The position numbers and the translations under genes are program-made. From Propionibacteriaceae bacterium (GTDB taxonomy: Bacteria; Actinomycetota; Actinomycetes; Propionibacteriales; Propionibacteriaceae): DNA of 18,339 bases. Under the pieces are notes generated by a model. That model searched no databases and was not told the origin of the DNA. It was given only the letters and a program-made list of their open reading frames with translations. The stretch spans positions 1 to 18,339 of the forward strand of contig JAIRRM010000171.1 in NCBI GenBank assembly GCA_031255975.1. Reading direction: 5' to 3'. Positions 1 to 11,117 of the stretch are shown one piece after another. Numbering within the stretch: the stretch's first letter is position 1; every line of letters begins with the position of its first letter.

Positions 1-1645
1 GGACAGTTCATATGATGACGCCCTACAGGTGCTCGGCGACTCGAACGCCGACCCCGCAGACCTACAGACCATAACCCAAAGATTCCCGGCATTGCACGTC
101 GCTGTCGCCGCGCACCGGACCGCCTCCCCCGGACTGCTCGACTGGCTGGCCGCCACCGACGACCCCGCAGTGCTCAGGGTCATCGCCGCACGAACCGCGC
201 AACCCACCGTCGTGGGCACACCCGAATCGCAGCCCGACTACCAGACGGCCCTCTATCCCGCCGTATCGACGCAACCGCAGCGAGGGATGCAGCAGCCCGC
301 ACCTACCCAGTATCAGAGCCAAACCCAAGCGCCCGTCGCGAGCCGACCACTGCGCCTTTGGCGAGGCTTGTCACGGTGGGTGAAGCTGGCACTCTGCGTG
401 GTGGTGGCCGCAGCCGTGGGTGTGGTGGTGTGGCTGGTTGCCAGCGGCGATGAATATCCAACTCGCGTACCTGACTTGGCGACCGCATCTCGATGGGATC
501 GCATCGACTTGACAGCGGGACTCCGCGACTTGGGCAACGACTACTCAGTCAATGTGTCCGACTCGGGGAAAGACAGCATCGTAATCGCCGTGATAGAAGA
601 CTACGATCACGATCAGGTCATCATCAGGGGTATTGACCTCGCGGACGGCAAGGTGCTGTGGACGGCCGACCCGTTACCCGGCGAATGGGAAGGAACCTCT
701 ACTGACCCGACTGGCAGGTCTGATGTGGTGGTACTCCGCCACTACGACGAAGACGAAACTTTCCTCACATCGCTCGACATATCGACCGGCACGGTCGTCT
801 CGGGCAATGTGCCAATGTCGGATAGTGACATCCATAGCATGTGGCTCCGTGACGGGGTGCTCGTGTTGCAGAATTACTTCGACGATGTTTCCTGGGCCGT
901 TGAGGCCTCGGATCTCAACCATCAACTCTGGATCGTATCGGCCGTATCCAGCATCATCTTCCGATTCGCCAACGCGTATTACCTCAGCACCACTGATGGA
1001 GTGCGGCTGTTCGCCACGGGTGAGAGGGCTGGATTCGGGGCCGATTCCAACGAAGGCACCACCTACTTCGCCTCGGGTGGTCACGTATTCCGTTACGGCT
1101 ACGGCGAACATAACACCCTGATTTCGTTTGAGCCGTGGGACACCAAGGCCGACAGGCCGCTGCTCGGGCAGAGCGCCTGCTCAAACAGACCTGATGGTGC
1201 CAGGCCATTCGCCACGCCGGCCATTTACGGTTACATCGACGAAGAATCCGAGCAGATGCGCGCCTGTTCGCTGAGTGATGGCGCTTTGGTCTGGAACAGC
1301 CGCCTTGACGACGACTTTTTGGGTTCGACAAGCGTCACAGACAAATCCGGTGCCGGCGTCATCGTGCTGCATTATGGCGACTATGACTTCTCCGACACCA
1401 GCATGGTGGTTGACGCCAGCACCGGTGAACTCGTAGGACGCATGAGCGGATATTTCAGAACCACTGGCACCCATATCGCCTATCTGCTGGTGGATTCCCA
1501 CCGATTGGCGGCATACGACGTCACGGCACCGGGGGTGCCGAGGCTGTGGACCATGGACATTCCTGATGACGACGCAACCGTGGTCTTCTCCGCCAACCAT
1601 GTCTACACCACCTCGAATACCGCCATCTACGTGCTGCGCCCCTGA
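1..1645 (+). CDS. LRV-like head, single TM helix and PQQ/WD-like beta-propeller membrane protein (5' end outside the window)
   Basis: No specific function is recognised. The frame is open from base 2, and the residues before the first GTG (base 29) align with the start of the related fragment at 2564, so the true start lies a few codons left of the window. Counting from that GTG: residues 1-55 are an acidic, Leu/Ala-rich variant leucine-rich-repeat-like module (ADPADLQTI, LLDWLAATDDPAVL), 56-107 a Pro/Gln/Thr linker, and 119-139 a transmembrane helix after basic residues. Residues 150-538 are a beta-rich domain with recurring PQQ/WD-propeller-like strands (DLADGKVLW at 203, SLSDGALVW at 414, DASTGELVG at 462). 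C384 and C413 could form a disulfide. The layout predicts a cytoplasmic N-terminus and an outside propeller. A relative with SH3 domains lies at 11130. Confidence 0.75.
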   Translation, partial: DSSYDDALQVLGDSNADPADLQTITQRFPALHVAVAAHRTASPGLLDWLAATDDPAVLRVIAARTAQPTVVGTPESQPDYQTALYPAVSTQPQRGMQQPAPTQYQSQTQAPVASRPLRLWRGLSRWVKLALCVVVAAAVGVVVWLVASGDEYPTRVPDLATASRWDRIDLTAGLRDLGNDYSVNVSDSGKDSIVIAVIEDYDHDQVIIRGIDLADGKVLWTADPLPGEWEGTSTDPTGRSDVVVLRHYDEDETFLTSLDISTGTVVSGNVPMSDSDIHSMWLRDGVLVLQNYFDDVSWAVEASDLNHQLWIVSAVSSIIFRFANAYYLSTTDGVRLFATGERAGFGADSNEGTTYFASGGHVFRYGYGEHNTLISFEPWDTKADRPLLGQSACSNRPDGARPFATPAIYGYIDEESEQMRACSLSDGALVWNSRLDDDFLGSTSVTDKSGAGVIVLHYGDYDFSDTSMVVDASTGELVGRMSGYFRTTGTHIAYLLVDSHRLAAYDVTAPGVPRLWTMDIPDDDATVVFSANHVYTTSNTAIYVLRP

Positions 1646-1794
1646 GTTCCATAGGCGCCATCCGCCCACTGGCGCGGCACCGGCACATGGGGCCCCCTCC
1701 CCATTGACCAACCCGGCGTCCGAGCGGATAGTTGCACCGAGACACATCGTCTCACGCATATCTCAACATATCTCAGCCAAAATAGGAGACGCAC

Positions 1795-2388
1795 ATGAGC
1801 ATAGCCACGTTCTTCCTGCACGACCAGTTTGTCATCGACGAAAAGGTCTCTGCGTTCAAACTCACTAACGCCTACAGGGTCTACGATGCCTGGGGACAGC
1901 AGATAGGCGGCATCCAGCAGCACAAATCTGGCGGGCAAAAGGCCCTAGGTATGCTGATTGGAGGCAAGTTGCTGCCTTGGCAATACACCATCGACGACGA
2001 AGCCGGAAACCCACTGGTCACCGTCAAAAAAGGCGCTACCCTCATGCTCTCCAACATCTCGGTGCTGGATGCCGCTGGCAACGTCATCGCCGGAATACAG
2101 CAGAAATGGTCTTTCATGAAACCGAAATTCACCTTGGTGGACGCAGGGGGTGTGGTGATCGGCACCATCGCAGGCGACTGGAAAGGCTGGAACTTCTCCA
2201 TCTCCGACGCCAATGGGCGGGAGATCGGCACCATCAACAAACGCTGGGCCGGGGCCATGAAGGAGATATTCACCACCGCCGATAAGTACATCGTGACGAT
2301 CAACCCCGAAGTAACCGAAGACCAGCATAAGGTCGCCATTGTGGCCGCGGCGGTCACCATCGACATGGTGCTGAAAGAAAACAAATAG
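1795..2388 (+). CDS. Scramblase/LURP-one-related (Tubby-like fold) protein
   Basis: The 197-residue product resembles bacterial members of the phospholipid scramblase / LURP-one-related families. It has an N-terminal FFLHDQFVIDEK segment followed by repeated short strands that alternate residue pairs such as VYDAWGQQIG, TIDDEAGNPLV, SVLDAAGNVIAGI, TLVDAGGVVIGTI and SISDANGREIGTI. These are the beta-hairpins of the 12-stranded barrel, and a hydrophobic helix (about 178-193, VAIVAAAVTIDMVL) would fill the barrel. No signal peptide or other membrane helix is visible. The ATG has a clear AGGAG at 1784-1788, six bases away. It lies 149 bases after the propeller gene on the same strand. The biochemical role of bacterial members is not established, and I infer no scramblase activity. 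Confidence 0.75.
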   Translation: MSIATFFLHDQFVIDEKVSAFKLTNAYRVYDAWGQQIGGIQQHKSGGQKALGMLIGGKLLPWQYTIDDEAGNPLVTVKKGATLMLSNISVLDAAGNVIAGIQQKWSFMKPKFTLVDAGGVVIGTIAGDWKGWNFSISDANGREIGTINKRWAGAMKEIFTTADKYIVTINPEVTEDQHKVAIVAAAVTIDMVLKENK

Positions 2389-2563
2389 ACAGGTAGTGGC
2401 CCTAAGAAGCAACCACATGAATGCGGCAAAACGGTCGGCGGCTCTGGTGGCCACGGCGACCATCGCGCCCTGATATCAGCCTGCGACTCCAGCCCCGACG
2501 GTGGGAAAACCAGCTGCGGTACCCGGAAGCAGTTTGCTATGGCGCAGAAAGAACCAATCGAGT

Positions 2564-2719
2564 ATGACCCAACTCACATCGAACAGTGACTACGCAGAGG
2601 TGCTGCAGGTACTCGCCAACCCGATGGCCGATCCTGATGACCTGGCAACCATCGTCGAGAGCTTCTCCGCACTGAATGCCGCCGTGGCGACCCACCCCCC
2701 GCGACGACTGCGCCTTTGA
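2564..2719 (+). pseudogene. Remnant of an LRV-head membrane protein, ended by TGA
   Basis: The frame starts at ATG 2564 (MTQLTSNSDYAEVLQVLANP) and encodes 51 residues that match the LRV-like heads at base 1 and base 11130 (ADPDDLATIVESFSALNAAVATHP). After that point the second half of the head and the linker are missing. The last 18 bases (2702-2719) match bases 344-361 of the first gene at 16 of 18 positions, and the TGG Trp codon there is TGA here. No transmembrane helix or outer domain follows. The reading is therefore a paralogue that suffered an internal deletion and a nonsense change. No clear Shine-Dalgarno sequence precedes the ATG. An expressed 51-residue peptide cannot be excluded. 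Confidence 0.6.
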
Positions 2720-2794
2720 CGGTGGCCTGCATCCATGGGGAAGCGGTGTACCTGAGCGGCGGGTTGTGATCTGGGTAGGCGAAACACTCGACGT

Positions 2795-3055
2795 GCGCTG
2801 CCCGATGACGTACCCGCCGCTGTCCGTTTCGACGAAATCTGGTCGAACCCGCCGATCCGTATTGGCAAGAAAGTGCTCCATGAGTTGCTGCTCACCTGGC
2901 TGCCGCGGCTGACGCCGGACGGCAGGGCGTATCTGGTCGTCAGCAAAAACCTCGGCGCCGATTCACTACAATCCTGGCTGATCGCACAGGGTTACCCCAC
3001 GGAGCGCCTCGGCTCCTCCAAAGGTTTCCGGGTGCTCGCGGTCAGCCGGAGTTAA
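2795..3055 (+). pseudogene. C-terminal fragment of an RsmC-like 16S rRNA (guanine-N2) methyltransferase
   Basis: The frame reads LPDDVPAAVRFDEIWSNPP and continues to ERLGSSKGFRVLAVSRS. The NPP tripeptide (2846-2854) is the substrate-amine/catalytic motif IV of N-methyltransferases, and the remaining helices and strands match the C-terminus of the small actinobacterial RsmC-type proteins of about 200 residues. The SAM-binding half (motif I, DLGCGxG) is absent: going upstream the frame soon loses similarity and meets TGA at 2753-2755. Only about 86 residues remain, so this should be inactive. It directly follows the broken LRV head and stops 4 bases before the convergent DUF1992 gene. One deletion may have removed both the rest of the LRV gene and the start of this one. 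Confidence 0.7.
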
Positions 3056-3059
3056 CCGA

Positions 3060-3266
3060 TCAGCGACGCCGCAGCGCCTGGAGGAGTTCCCGCACATCCA
3101 GAGCCTCATCCTCGATTTTGGAGCGCAACCACCAATCTGGGTCGCGTTCATGACGCAACCGTAGCGGCTTGCCGGCACCGGGAAGGCCGTCGAACGCACC
3201 GGCTTCGAGGGCTTCGCGCACCTTGCGCTCCACGAAGCCCTCGAACACCGGTGTCGGCTCGTCCAT
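3060..3266 (-). CDS. DUF1992 (DnaJ-homologue subfamily C member 28 conserved domain) protein
   Basis: The 68-residue product is essentially one DUF1992 domain. It shows the family signature of a charged helix (FVERKVREALEAGAFDGLPGAGKPL) followed by RHERDPDWWLRSKIEDE. Stand-alone family members are usually somewhat longer, and this one is a bare domain without a J domain. The ATG is fixed by an in-frame TAG two codons upstream. It lies 6 bases after the stop of the M20 peptidase gene on the same strand, so it is probably co-transcribed and translated by coupling, since no Shine-Dalgarno is visible. The function of the family is unknown. Confidence 0.8.
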   Translation of the reverse strand: MDEPTPVFEGFVERKVREALEAGAFDGLPGAGKPLRLRHERDPDWWLRSKIEDEALDVRELLQALRRR

Positions 3267-3272
3267 CGGCTA

Positions 3273-4607
3273 CTAACCGCGCGCGGCCAGTTTCTCCAGG
3301 AACAGCGCGGTGGCGTGGGTGTACTTGCGCCAATCGGCAATGCTGGCAGATTCATCCGTCGAATGCATCCGGCTGGTGGGATCGCATACGCCAGTAACCG
3401 CGACCTCAATGCCAGGGAACGCCTGCTGGAAATCGGCGATCATCGGGATGGAACCACCGGTGCCCATCTCGACCGTGGCGCTACCGAAGGCCTCGTCCAG
3501 CGCCGCACGGTAAAGGGTGTTGCTGGGGCCATCGGATGCCACGGTGCAGGGATCGCCGGAATCCAGTTCGCCGAACTCGATCTTGGCACCCCAGGGGGCG
3601 TGTTCCACGATGTGATCCATCAGGCACTTCAGCGCCCGCTTGCCATCATCGCCGGGAGCGATGCGTACACTCACCTTCGCGGTGGCGCTGGGAATCAGCG
3701 TGTTGGACGCATCCGCCACCCGGGTGGTGTCTATGGCGAGTGTGGCGCAGGCGGGTTGCGTCCACATCCGGTCGGTGACCGGGCCGTAACCGATCCACTG
3801 CGTGCCCGGCAGTTTCCCGGCTTCATCCGCCAGTCGGTCAAGCGGATAGTCCACCTCGGGGCCGGGGCCGGAAACCAGCCCCTTGATGGCCACCGAACCG
3901 TCGTCGTCATGCAAGCTCGCCAGCAGTCGCACCAGTGCGGTGAGCGCGTCGGGCACCACGCCACCGTATTCGCCGGAGTGCACGCCGTGGTCAAGCGTCG
4001 AGATGGTGAACACCGCGCTGACCACTCCACGCAACGAGGTGTTGAGCGCCGGGGTGCCGACCTCCCACACACCGCCGTCACCGATGAGGAACATGTCGGC
4101 CTCCAACATCTCGCGGTGCCGTTCAATGACATTGACAAGCGAGACGGAGCCGCATTCCTCTTCACCCTCGATGAACAGTTTGACGCCCACCGGGGGCTTG
4201 CCATCAAACGCGCGCAGCATCGCCAGGTGGCTCATCACCCCAGCTTTGTCGTCGGCCGCGCCACGCCCGTACAGCCTGCCGTCACGTTCTACCGCCTCAA
4301 ACGGTGGGGTTGTCCATTCGTCCAGGTTGCCCGTCGGCTGCACGTCATGATGCGCGTACAGACACACCGTCGGCTTGCCCTCCGGTGCCGGGAAATGGGC
4401 GAGCACTGCGGGCTGCCCCCCTTCTCGCACCACTTTCACCTCGGCGGCACCCAAATCACGCAGCCAACCGGCGAGCGTTTCGGCGGTACGTCCCACGTCT
4501 TCGAAATGCTCCGGCTGCGAAGAAACACTGGGGATATTGATGAATGCCTTGTAATCGTCGTACGTCGCGTCGAGGGCGGCGTCGACTCTGCTGGTGAGAT
4601 CGCTCAT
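3273..4607 (-). CDS. M20 family dinuclear zinc dipeptidase/aminoacylase
   Basis: The 444-residue product has the full M20 (CNDP/DapE/ArgE-like) plan and should hydrolyse dipeptides or N-acylated amino acids in the cytoplasm, since no signal peptide is seen. Metal and catalytic sites are visible: YAHHDVQP with H86 and D88, the bridging Asp in GRGAADDKAG (D119/D120), EGEEECGS with general base E149 and ligand E150, D177 in LIGDGG, and H415 in RMHSTDES. The lid/dimerisation domain spans about 190-310 and carries the conserved His in LDHGVHSGE (H210). The length is typical of annotated M20 dipeptidases. The exact substrate cannot be read from the sequence. A TAGGCT box six bases upstream of the ATG suggests a leaderless transcript. 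The DUF1992 gene follows in the same transcription unit. Confidence 0.9.
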   Translation of the reverse strand: MSDLTSRVDAALDATYDDYKAFINIPSVSSQPEHFEDVGRTAETLAGWLRDLGAAEVKVVREGGQPAVLAHFPAPEGKPTVCLYAHHDVQPTGNLDEWTTPPFEAVERDGRLYGRGAADDKAGVMSHLAMLRAFDGKPPVGVKLFIEGEEECGSVSLVNVIERHREMLEADMFLIGDGGVWEVGTPALNTSLRGVVSAVFTISTLDHGVHSGEYGGVVPDALTALVRLLASLHDDDGSVAIKGLVSGPGPEVDYPLDRLADEAGKLPGTQWIGYGPVTDRMWTQPACATLAIDTTRVADASNTLIPSATAKVSVRIAPGDDGKRALKCLMDHIVEHAPWGAKIEFGELDSGDPCTVASDGPSNTLYRAALDEAFGSATVEMGTGGSIPMIADFQQAFPGIEVAVTGVCDPTSRMHSTDESASIADWRKYTHATALFLEKLAARG

Positions 4608-4613
4608 GCGACA

Positions 4614-4619
4614 AGCCTA
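4614..4619 (-). promoter_or_regulatory. -10 box TAGGCT placed for leaderless transcription of the M20 peptidase gene
   Basis: On the minus strand TAGGCT is followed by exactly six bases (TGTCGC) and then the ATG at 4607, so transcription would begin at or next to the start codon. No Shine-Dalgarno is present. I do not see a convincing -35 box. The same spacing recurs at three other genes in this window. Confidence 0.45.
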
Positions 4620-4642
4620 CCGGTGGTTCACACCGCTTCCGG

Positions 4643-4648
4643 TATAGT
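4643..4648 (+). promoter_or_regulatory. Candidate -10 box TATAGT for the ABC exporter operon
   Basis: TATAGT lies 35 bases before the ATG at 4684, leaving a leader of roughly 30 bases with the AAGGGGA ribosome site. It sits in the 76-base spacer between divergent starts. No good -35 sequence was found at 16-18 bases. Confidence 0.4.
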
Positions 4649-4683
4649 AGTTTCTTTCGGTCGAATAGTTGAAGGGGAAGTGT

Positions 4684-5610
4684 ATGGGTGCCATCATCGA
4701 AGTTGCGGAGTTGACCAGGCGATACGGCACCTTGACCGCTGTGGATCGCATCAGCTTCCACGTCGAGGAGGGCACGCTATTCGCTTTTCTGGGGCCGAAC
4801 GGAGCGGGTAAATCCACGTCCATCTCGGTGCTCACCACACTGGCCCCGCCCTCAGGCGGCACCGTCAGCTACATCTGTCCCACCGGTGCCAAACTAACCA
4901 TTGGTAAAGACGACGCCGCCATCCGGCAACAGATCGGCGTGGTATTCCAGGACTCGCTGCTCGACAAGCCTTTCAACGTACGCACCAACCTCATCCAACG
5001 CGCCGACATTTACGCCGCCAACCCCGCCGACGCCGACGCCATGGTGAACGAGGTGATCGAGGTGTTGAGCCTCGGTGAAATCGCCAAACAACCGTACGGC
5101 ACCCTCTCCGGTGGACAGCGCCGCCGCGTGGACATCGCCCGCGCCCTGCTCAACAAACCCCGGGTGTTGTTCCTAGACGAGCCCACCACCGGCCTCGACC
5201 CCCAGTCGCGGCACCTGGTATGGCAAACCATCAACCAACTACGCGCCGATCTCGGGCTCACAGTGTTTCTCACCACGCACTACATGGAGGAGGCCGACAC
5301 CGCCGATGAGGTGCGCATCATCGACCACGGGTCGCTCATCGCCGGAGGCACACCAGCCGAACTGCGCGCCAAGCATTCGTCCAGCCAACTGCGTTTCACC
5401 GTCAACGACGCCCTACTGGATGCCTTGACCGGCTACGGCAAGCCGTTCACCCGCGCCGCCGACATCGTGACACTGCCCGTCGCCGACTCACGGGAAGCAC
5501 TGGCGTTCCTCACTGCCCATGCGCCGGTCATCGGGGATTTCGAGTTCCGGCACGGCACCATGGACGACGTGTTTCTGAACCTCACTGGTGCCAACCTCAG
5601 GGAGGAGTGA
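4684..5610 (+). CDS. ABC-2 type exporter ATP-binding protein (DrrA-like)
   Basis: This is the ATPase subunit of a drug/lipid-type exporter, acting at the inner face of the membrane with the permease encoded next. The 308 residues contain Walker A GPNGAGKST (37-45), the Q-loop at Q89, signature LSGGQRRR (141-148), Walker B VLFLDEP (161-167), the D-loop GLDP, and switch H199 in TTHYMEEAD. A C-terminal extension (230-308) is typical of DrrA/NatA-like proteins. A TTG at 4669 is in frame, but I chose ATG 4684 because AAGGGGA at 4672-4678 is correctly spaced and homology starts just after it. The stop TGA is one base from the permease ATG. The substrate is unknown. Confidence 0.92.
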   Translation: MGAIIEVAELTRRYGTLTAVDRISFHVEEGTLFAFLGPNGAGKSTSISVLTTLAPPSGGTVSYICPTGAKLTIGKDDAAIRQQIGVVFQDSLLDKPFNVRTNLIQRADIYAANPADADAMVNEVIEVLSLGEIAKQPYGTLSGGQRRRVDIARALLNKPRVLFLDEPTTGLDPQSRHLVWQTINQLRADLGLTVFLTTHYMEEADTADEVRIIDHGSLIAGGTPAELRAKHSSSQLRFTVNDALLDALTGYGKPFTRAADIVTLPVADSREALAFLTAHAPVIGDFEFRHGTMDDVFLNLTGANLREE

Positions 5611-5611
5611 C

Positions 5612-6487
5612 ATGTACCGACTGTGGAGTTTCACCAAGCGCAACCTGGGGCTGTTTTTCTCCAATAAGGCCAGCGTTTTCTTCTCTCTGATGGGCGCGTT
5701 CGTGGCGCTATTCATAGTCATCGTGCTGCTACGTTCTTCAGTGGTGGATGGCATCATGGCCAGCACCGGCACCGCCAGCGGCCTCTCCGACGCCACCATC
5801 GGCTCCATCCTCGACACCTGGCTCATCTGTTCGTCGGCGGCCATCGCCTCGTTCACCACCGGGTTCGCGGCTTACGAGGTGTTCGTCGCCGACCGCCAAT
5901 CAGAGCGCTGGCGCGACTTCCTGGTCACCCCGATGCCCCGCACCACCCTCACCGGTGGCTATCTGTTGGCGGCCATCATCGTCTCATTGGTGGAGACCAG
6001 CGCGGTGTACGGATTGGGCACCATTTACTGTCTCGCCAACGGGGCCACCCTCACTTGGGCCGCATTTGCCAAAGCGTACGGGCTACTGGTGCTGTGCTGC
6101 CTCTCCTTCACAGCCCTCACCGGGTTCATCATCAGCTTCGTAAGCACGCAGGCCGCATTCACCGGACTTTCGGTGGTGTTCGGCACCACCACCGGTTTCC
6201 TGAACGGCACCTACGTGCAACCCAGCTTGCTCTCCGACGGCGTCAACAGCGTATTCAACTCGTTGCCGTTCGCACAGGCCGCGGCGGTGGTACGCGATGC
6301 CTACGTTGCCCCGATGCTCACCGACCTGCCGGCTGAGGCGGTGGCCGGGTTCCGCAGCTCCATGGGTATCGACCTGTTCGTAGGCGATAAGCAGTTGCCG
6401 CAACCGCTCATCTTTGCCGTACTCATCGGATTGGCCGTCGTCTGCTCGTTGTGCTCCTGGATGCGCATCAATCGCAAAGTGGGTTAA
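5612..6487 (+). CDS. ABC-2 type exporter permease
   Basis: The 291-residue integral membrane subunit pairs with the preceding ATPase. Hydrophobic stretches predict about six helices, near residues 21-41, 69-90, 115-140, 150-176, 181-198 and 266-285. The amphipathic N-terminus and the charged DRQSERWRDFLVTPMPRTTL loop (about 94-113) fit the ABC-2 coupling region that contacts the ATPase. A soluble external loop spans about 200-260. The ATG at 5612 has GGAGGAG immediately upstream, inside the ATPase stop region, so translation is coupled. The exported substrate (drug, lipid or polysaccharide precursor) cannot be told from the sequence. Confidence 0.88.
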   Translation: MYRLWSFTKRNLGLFFSNKASVFFSLMGAFVALFIVIVLLRSSVVDGIMASTGTASGLSDATIGSILDTWLICSSAAIASFTTGFAAYEVFVADRQSERWRDFLVTPMPRTTLTGGYLLAAIIVSLVETSAVYGLGTIYCLANGATLTWAAFAKAYGLLVLCCLSFTALTGFIISFVSTQAAFTGLSVVFGTTTGFLNGTYVQPSLLSDGVNSVFNSLPFAQAAAVVRDAYVAPMLTDLPAEAVAGFRSSMGIDLFVGDKQLPQPLIFAVLIGLAVVCSLCSWMRINRKVG

Positions 6488-6525
6488 CTCGCTGAACTAC
6501 GAGAGTAGCTGCCCCCGGATGCGAC

Positions 6526-6531
6526 TAGGAT
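6526..6531 (+). promoter_or_regulatory. Candidate -10 box TAGGAT for the BI-1 family gene
   Basis: TAGGAT is followed by about 30 bases that contain AAGGAGG (6548-6554) and the ATG at 6562. The layout fits a separate promoter for this gene, although read-through from the exporter operon (stop at 6487) is possible. No clear -35 was found. Confidence 0.35.
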
Positions 6532-6561
6532 GGGGTCGTTAACTCACAAGGAGGTACAAAC

Positions 6562-7455
6562 ATGGCAAACCCGGTGCTTTCCCGCCCCGATGCCTTCACC
6601 CCGGCGTACAACCCCTACGAGGCCCAGGCACAGCCCTCCTACTATGGCGACCATACCCAGGGGCAGTGGAATGGCGACGGCCAGCAGGCATACAATCCCT
6701 ACGCCGCACCAACCCAGCAGGCATATAACCCCTATGCCGCACCAACCCAGCCCGCGCCATACGTCACCCCCGACACCACCGGACTGATGACATACGATGG
6801 CGTGACCCAGAAGGCCGCCCTCATCTTGCTGGTACTGGCCGCCGTGGCGTACTCCGCGACGCAACTCATTCCACCCCTGGCACTACTGCCAGCGTCGATC
6901 GTCTGCGGCTTGGTCGCCGTCGTCGTACCGCTGGTGGCGCTGTTCCGCCGCACCGTGGGGCCGGTATTGGCACTGTTCTACGCCGTGTTCGAGGGGGTGT
7001 TCATCGGGACGATCTCAATGGTCTTCGAGGCGGTCTACCCCGGCATCGTGGTGCAGGCCATCTTCGGCACCTTCATCGCAGCCGCACTGGTGCTGGCCGC
7101 GTTCCGCTTCATCGGAATGCGCACCTCATCCAAGATGTCCCGCCTCCTGCTACTCTGCCTGGCGGGTTATGCCGCCGTGGCGCTGTTCTCATTCATCGCC
7201 AGCCTGTTTGGCTTCGATACTGGCTTGTTCCCCGGCCCCACCGGTCCGGTAAGTGGCTGGGCATGGTTGGCCGCGATCATCGGGGTGACGCTGGCCGTCT
7301 TCTCGCTGCTGGATGACTTCACCTACATTGAGAAGGGCGTACGCATGGGTGCCCCCGCCTCGCAGGGTTGGACCGCCGCTTGGGGGCTCTCCGTCACCCT
7401 GGTTTGGCTCTACCTGAACCTGCTCCGCATCATCGGGTACCTAAGCCGCCGGTAA
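6562..7455 (+). CDS. Bax inhibitor-1/YccA family membrane protein with repetitive Y/P/Q-rich N-terminus
   Basis: The 297-residue protein belongs to the BI-1/YccA (TMBIM) superfamily; bacterial members include a pH-gated Ca2+ leak channel. Seven hydrophobic helices lie near 82-102, 108-128, 135-157, 161-182, 193-215, 233-250 and 272-293. The helix 6/7 region carries the conserved acidic pair in SLLDDFTYIEKGV (D251, D252), equivalent in position to the di-aspartate sensor of the family. The first 75 residues are a cytoplasmic-type low-complexity tail with two exact QQAYNPYAAPT units and a looser upstream copy. The ATG has an excellent AAGGAGG at eight-base spacing. A strong hairpin follows 20 bases after the stop. 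Its physiological role here is unknown. Confidence 0.88.
   Translation: MANPVLSRPDAFTPAYNPYEAQAQPSYYGDHTQGQWNGDGQQAYNPYAAPTQQAYNPYAAPTQPAPYVTPDTTGLMTYDGVTQKAALILLVLAAVAYSATQLIPPLALLPASIVCGLVAVVVPLVALFRRTVGPVLALFYAVFEGVFIGTISMVFEAVYPGIVVQAIFGTFIAAALVLAAFRFIGMRTSSKMSRLLLLCLAGYAAVALFSFIASLFGFDTGLFPGPTGPVSGWAWLAAIIGVTLAVFSLLDDFTYIEKGVRMGAPASQGWTAAWGLSVTLVWLYLNLLRIIGYLSRR
6682..6747 (+). repeat. 33-base in-frame tandem repeat (two copies)
   Basis: Copies at 6682-6714 and 6715-6747 encode QQAYNPYAAPT twice. They differ at only three third-codon positions. A degenerate ancestor (PAYNPYEAQAQ) lies near 6601-6633. The unit could expand or contract by slippage and change tail length. Confidence 0.85.
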
Positions 7456-7475
7456 CTACCGCCTGACTGTCGAAC

Positions 7476-7510
7476 AAAGGCGCGCCTCCTTGTAGGGGAG
7501 GCGCGCCTTT
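7476..7510 (+). terminator. Strong bidirectional hairpin terminator
   Basis: A perfect 14-bp stem (AAAGGCGCGCCTCC, 7476-7489, with its complement at 7497-7510) encloses a seven-base loop. The arms end in AAA/TTT, giving a short U stretch in either direction but no long T tract. It lies between the BI-1 gene and the convergent purA, and could stop both. Confidence 0.8.
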
Positions 7511-7514
7511 GCTT

Positions 7515-7672
7515 GAAGTAAAGCCACACCCGTCATTCCAGCCACCAAGCCAGAACCCAGGACAGACGCGCCTCCGCCCGACGTGAAGCCACACCCGTCA
7601 TTCCGGCCACCGAGCCGGAATCCCCGGCCACCGAGCCGGAATCCAGGCAAAACGCACCTTCGCTCGATGTGA
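7515..7672. repeat. Duplicated intergenic palindromic element with nested 21-base duplication
   Basis: Two related units, about 7515-7581 and 7582-7672, share GAAGCCACACCCGTCATTCC, a small palindrome, an AATCCAGG/AACCCAGG box and a C-rich tail (CGCCTCCGCCCGACGTGAAGC, CACCTTCGCTCGATGTGAAGC). In unit 2 the palindrome is perfect: ATTCCGGC (7600-7607) pairs with GCCGGAAT (7614-7621). A second copy of its right portion follows at 7624-7644. Unit 1 has decayed arms. The layout is that of a REP/MITE-like non-coding repeat. The last copy abuts the 3' end of purA. Confidence 0.6.
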
Positions 7673-7674
7673 AG

Positions 7675-11114
<3,440 letters not shown>

Positions 11115-11117
11115 CTC

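Noticed and set aside
1181..1759. Minus-strand open frame of 192 codons within the propeller gene
   Set aside because: No ribosome site or recognisable motif. It overlaps a well-supported beta-propeller reading frame.
2417..2473. Short ATG frame (MNAAKRSAALVATATIAP) after the scramblase-like gene
   Set aside because: Only 18 codons with no ribosome site. The signal-peptide-like look is probably composition.
3315..4811. Plus-strand open frame of 498 codons opposite the M20 peptidase
   Set aside because: It is an antisense shadow of a gene with complete catalytic motifs on the minus strand. Its own translation shows no family motifs and is His/Arg/Gly-rich, as expected of GC-rich shadows, and it overruns the exporter start.
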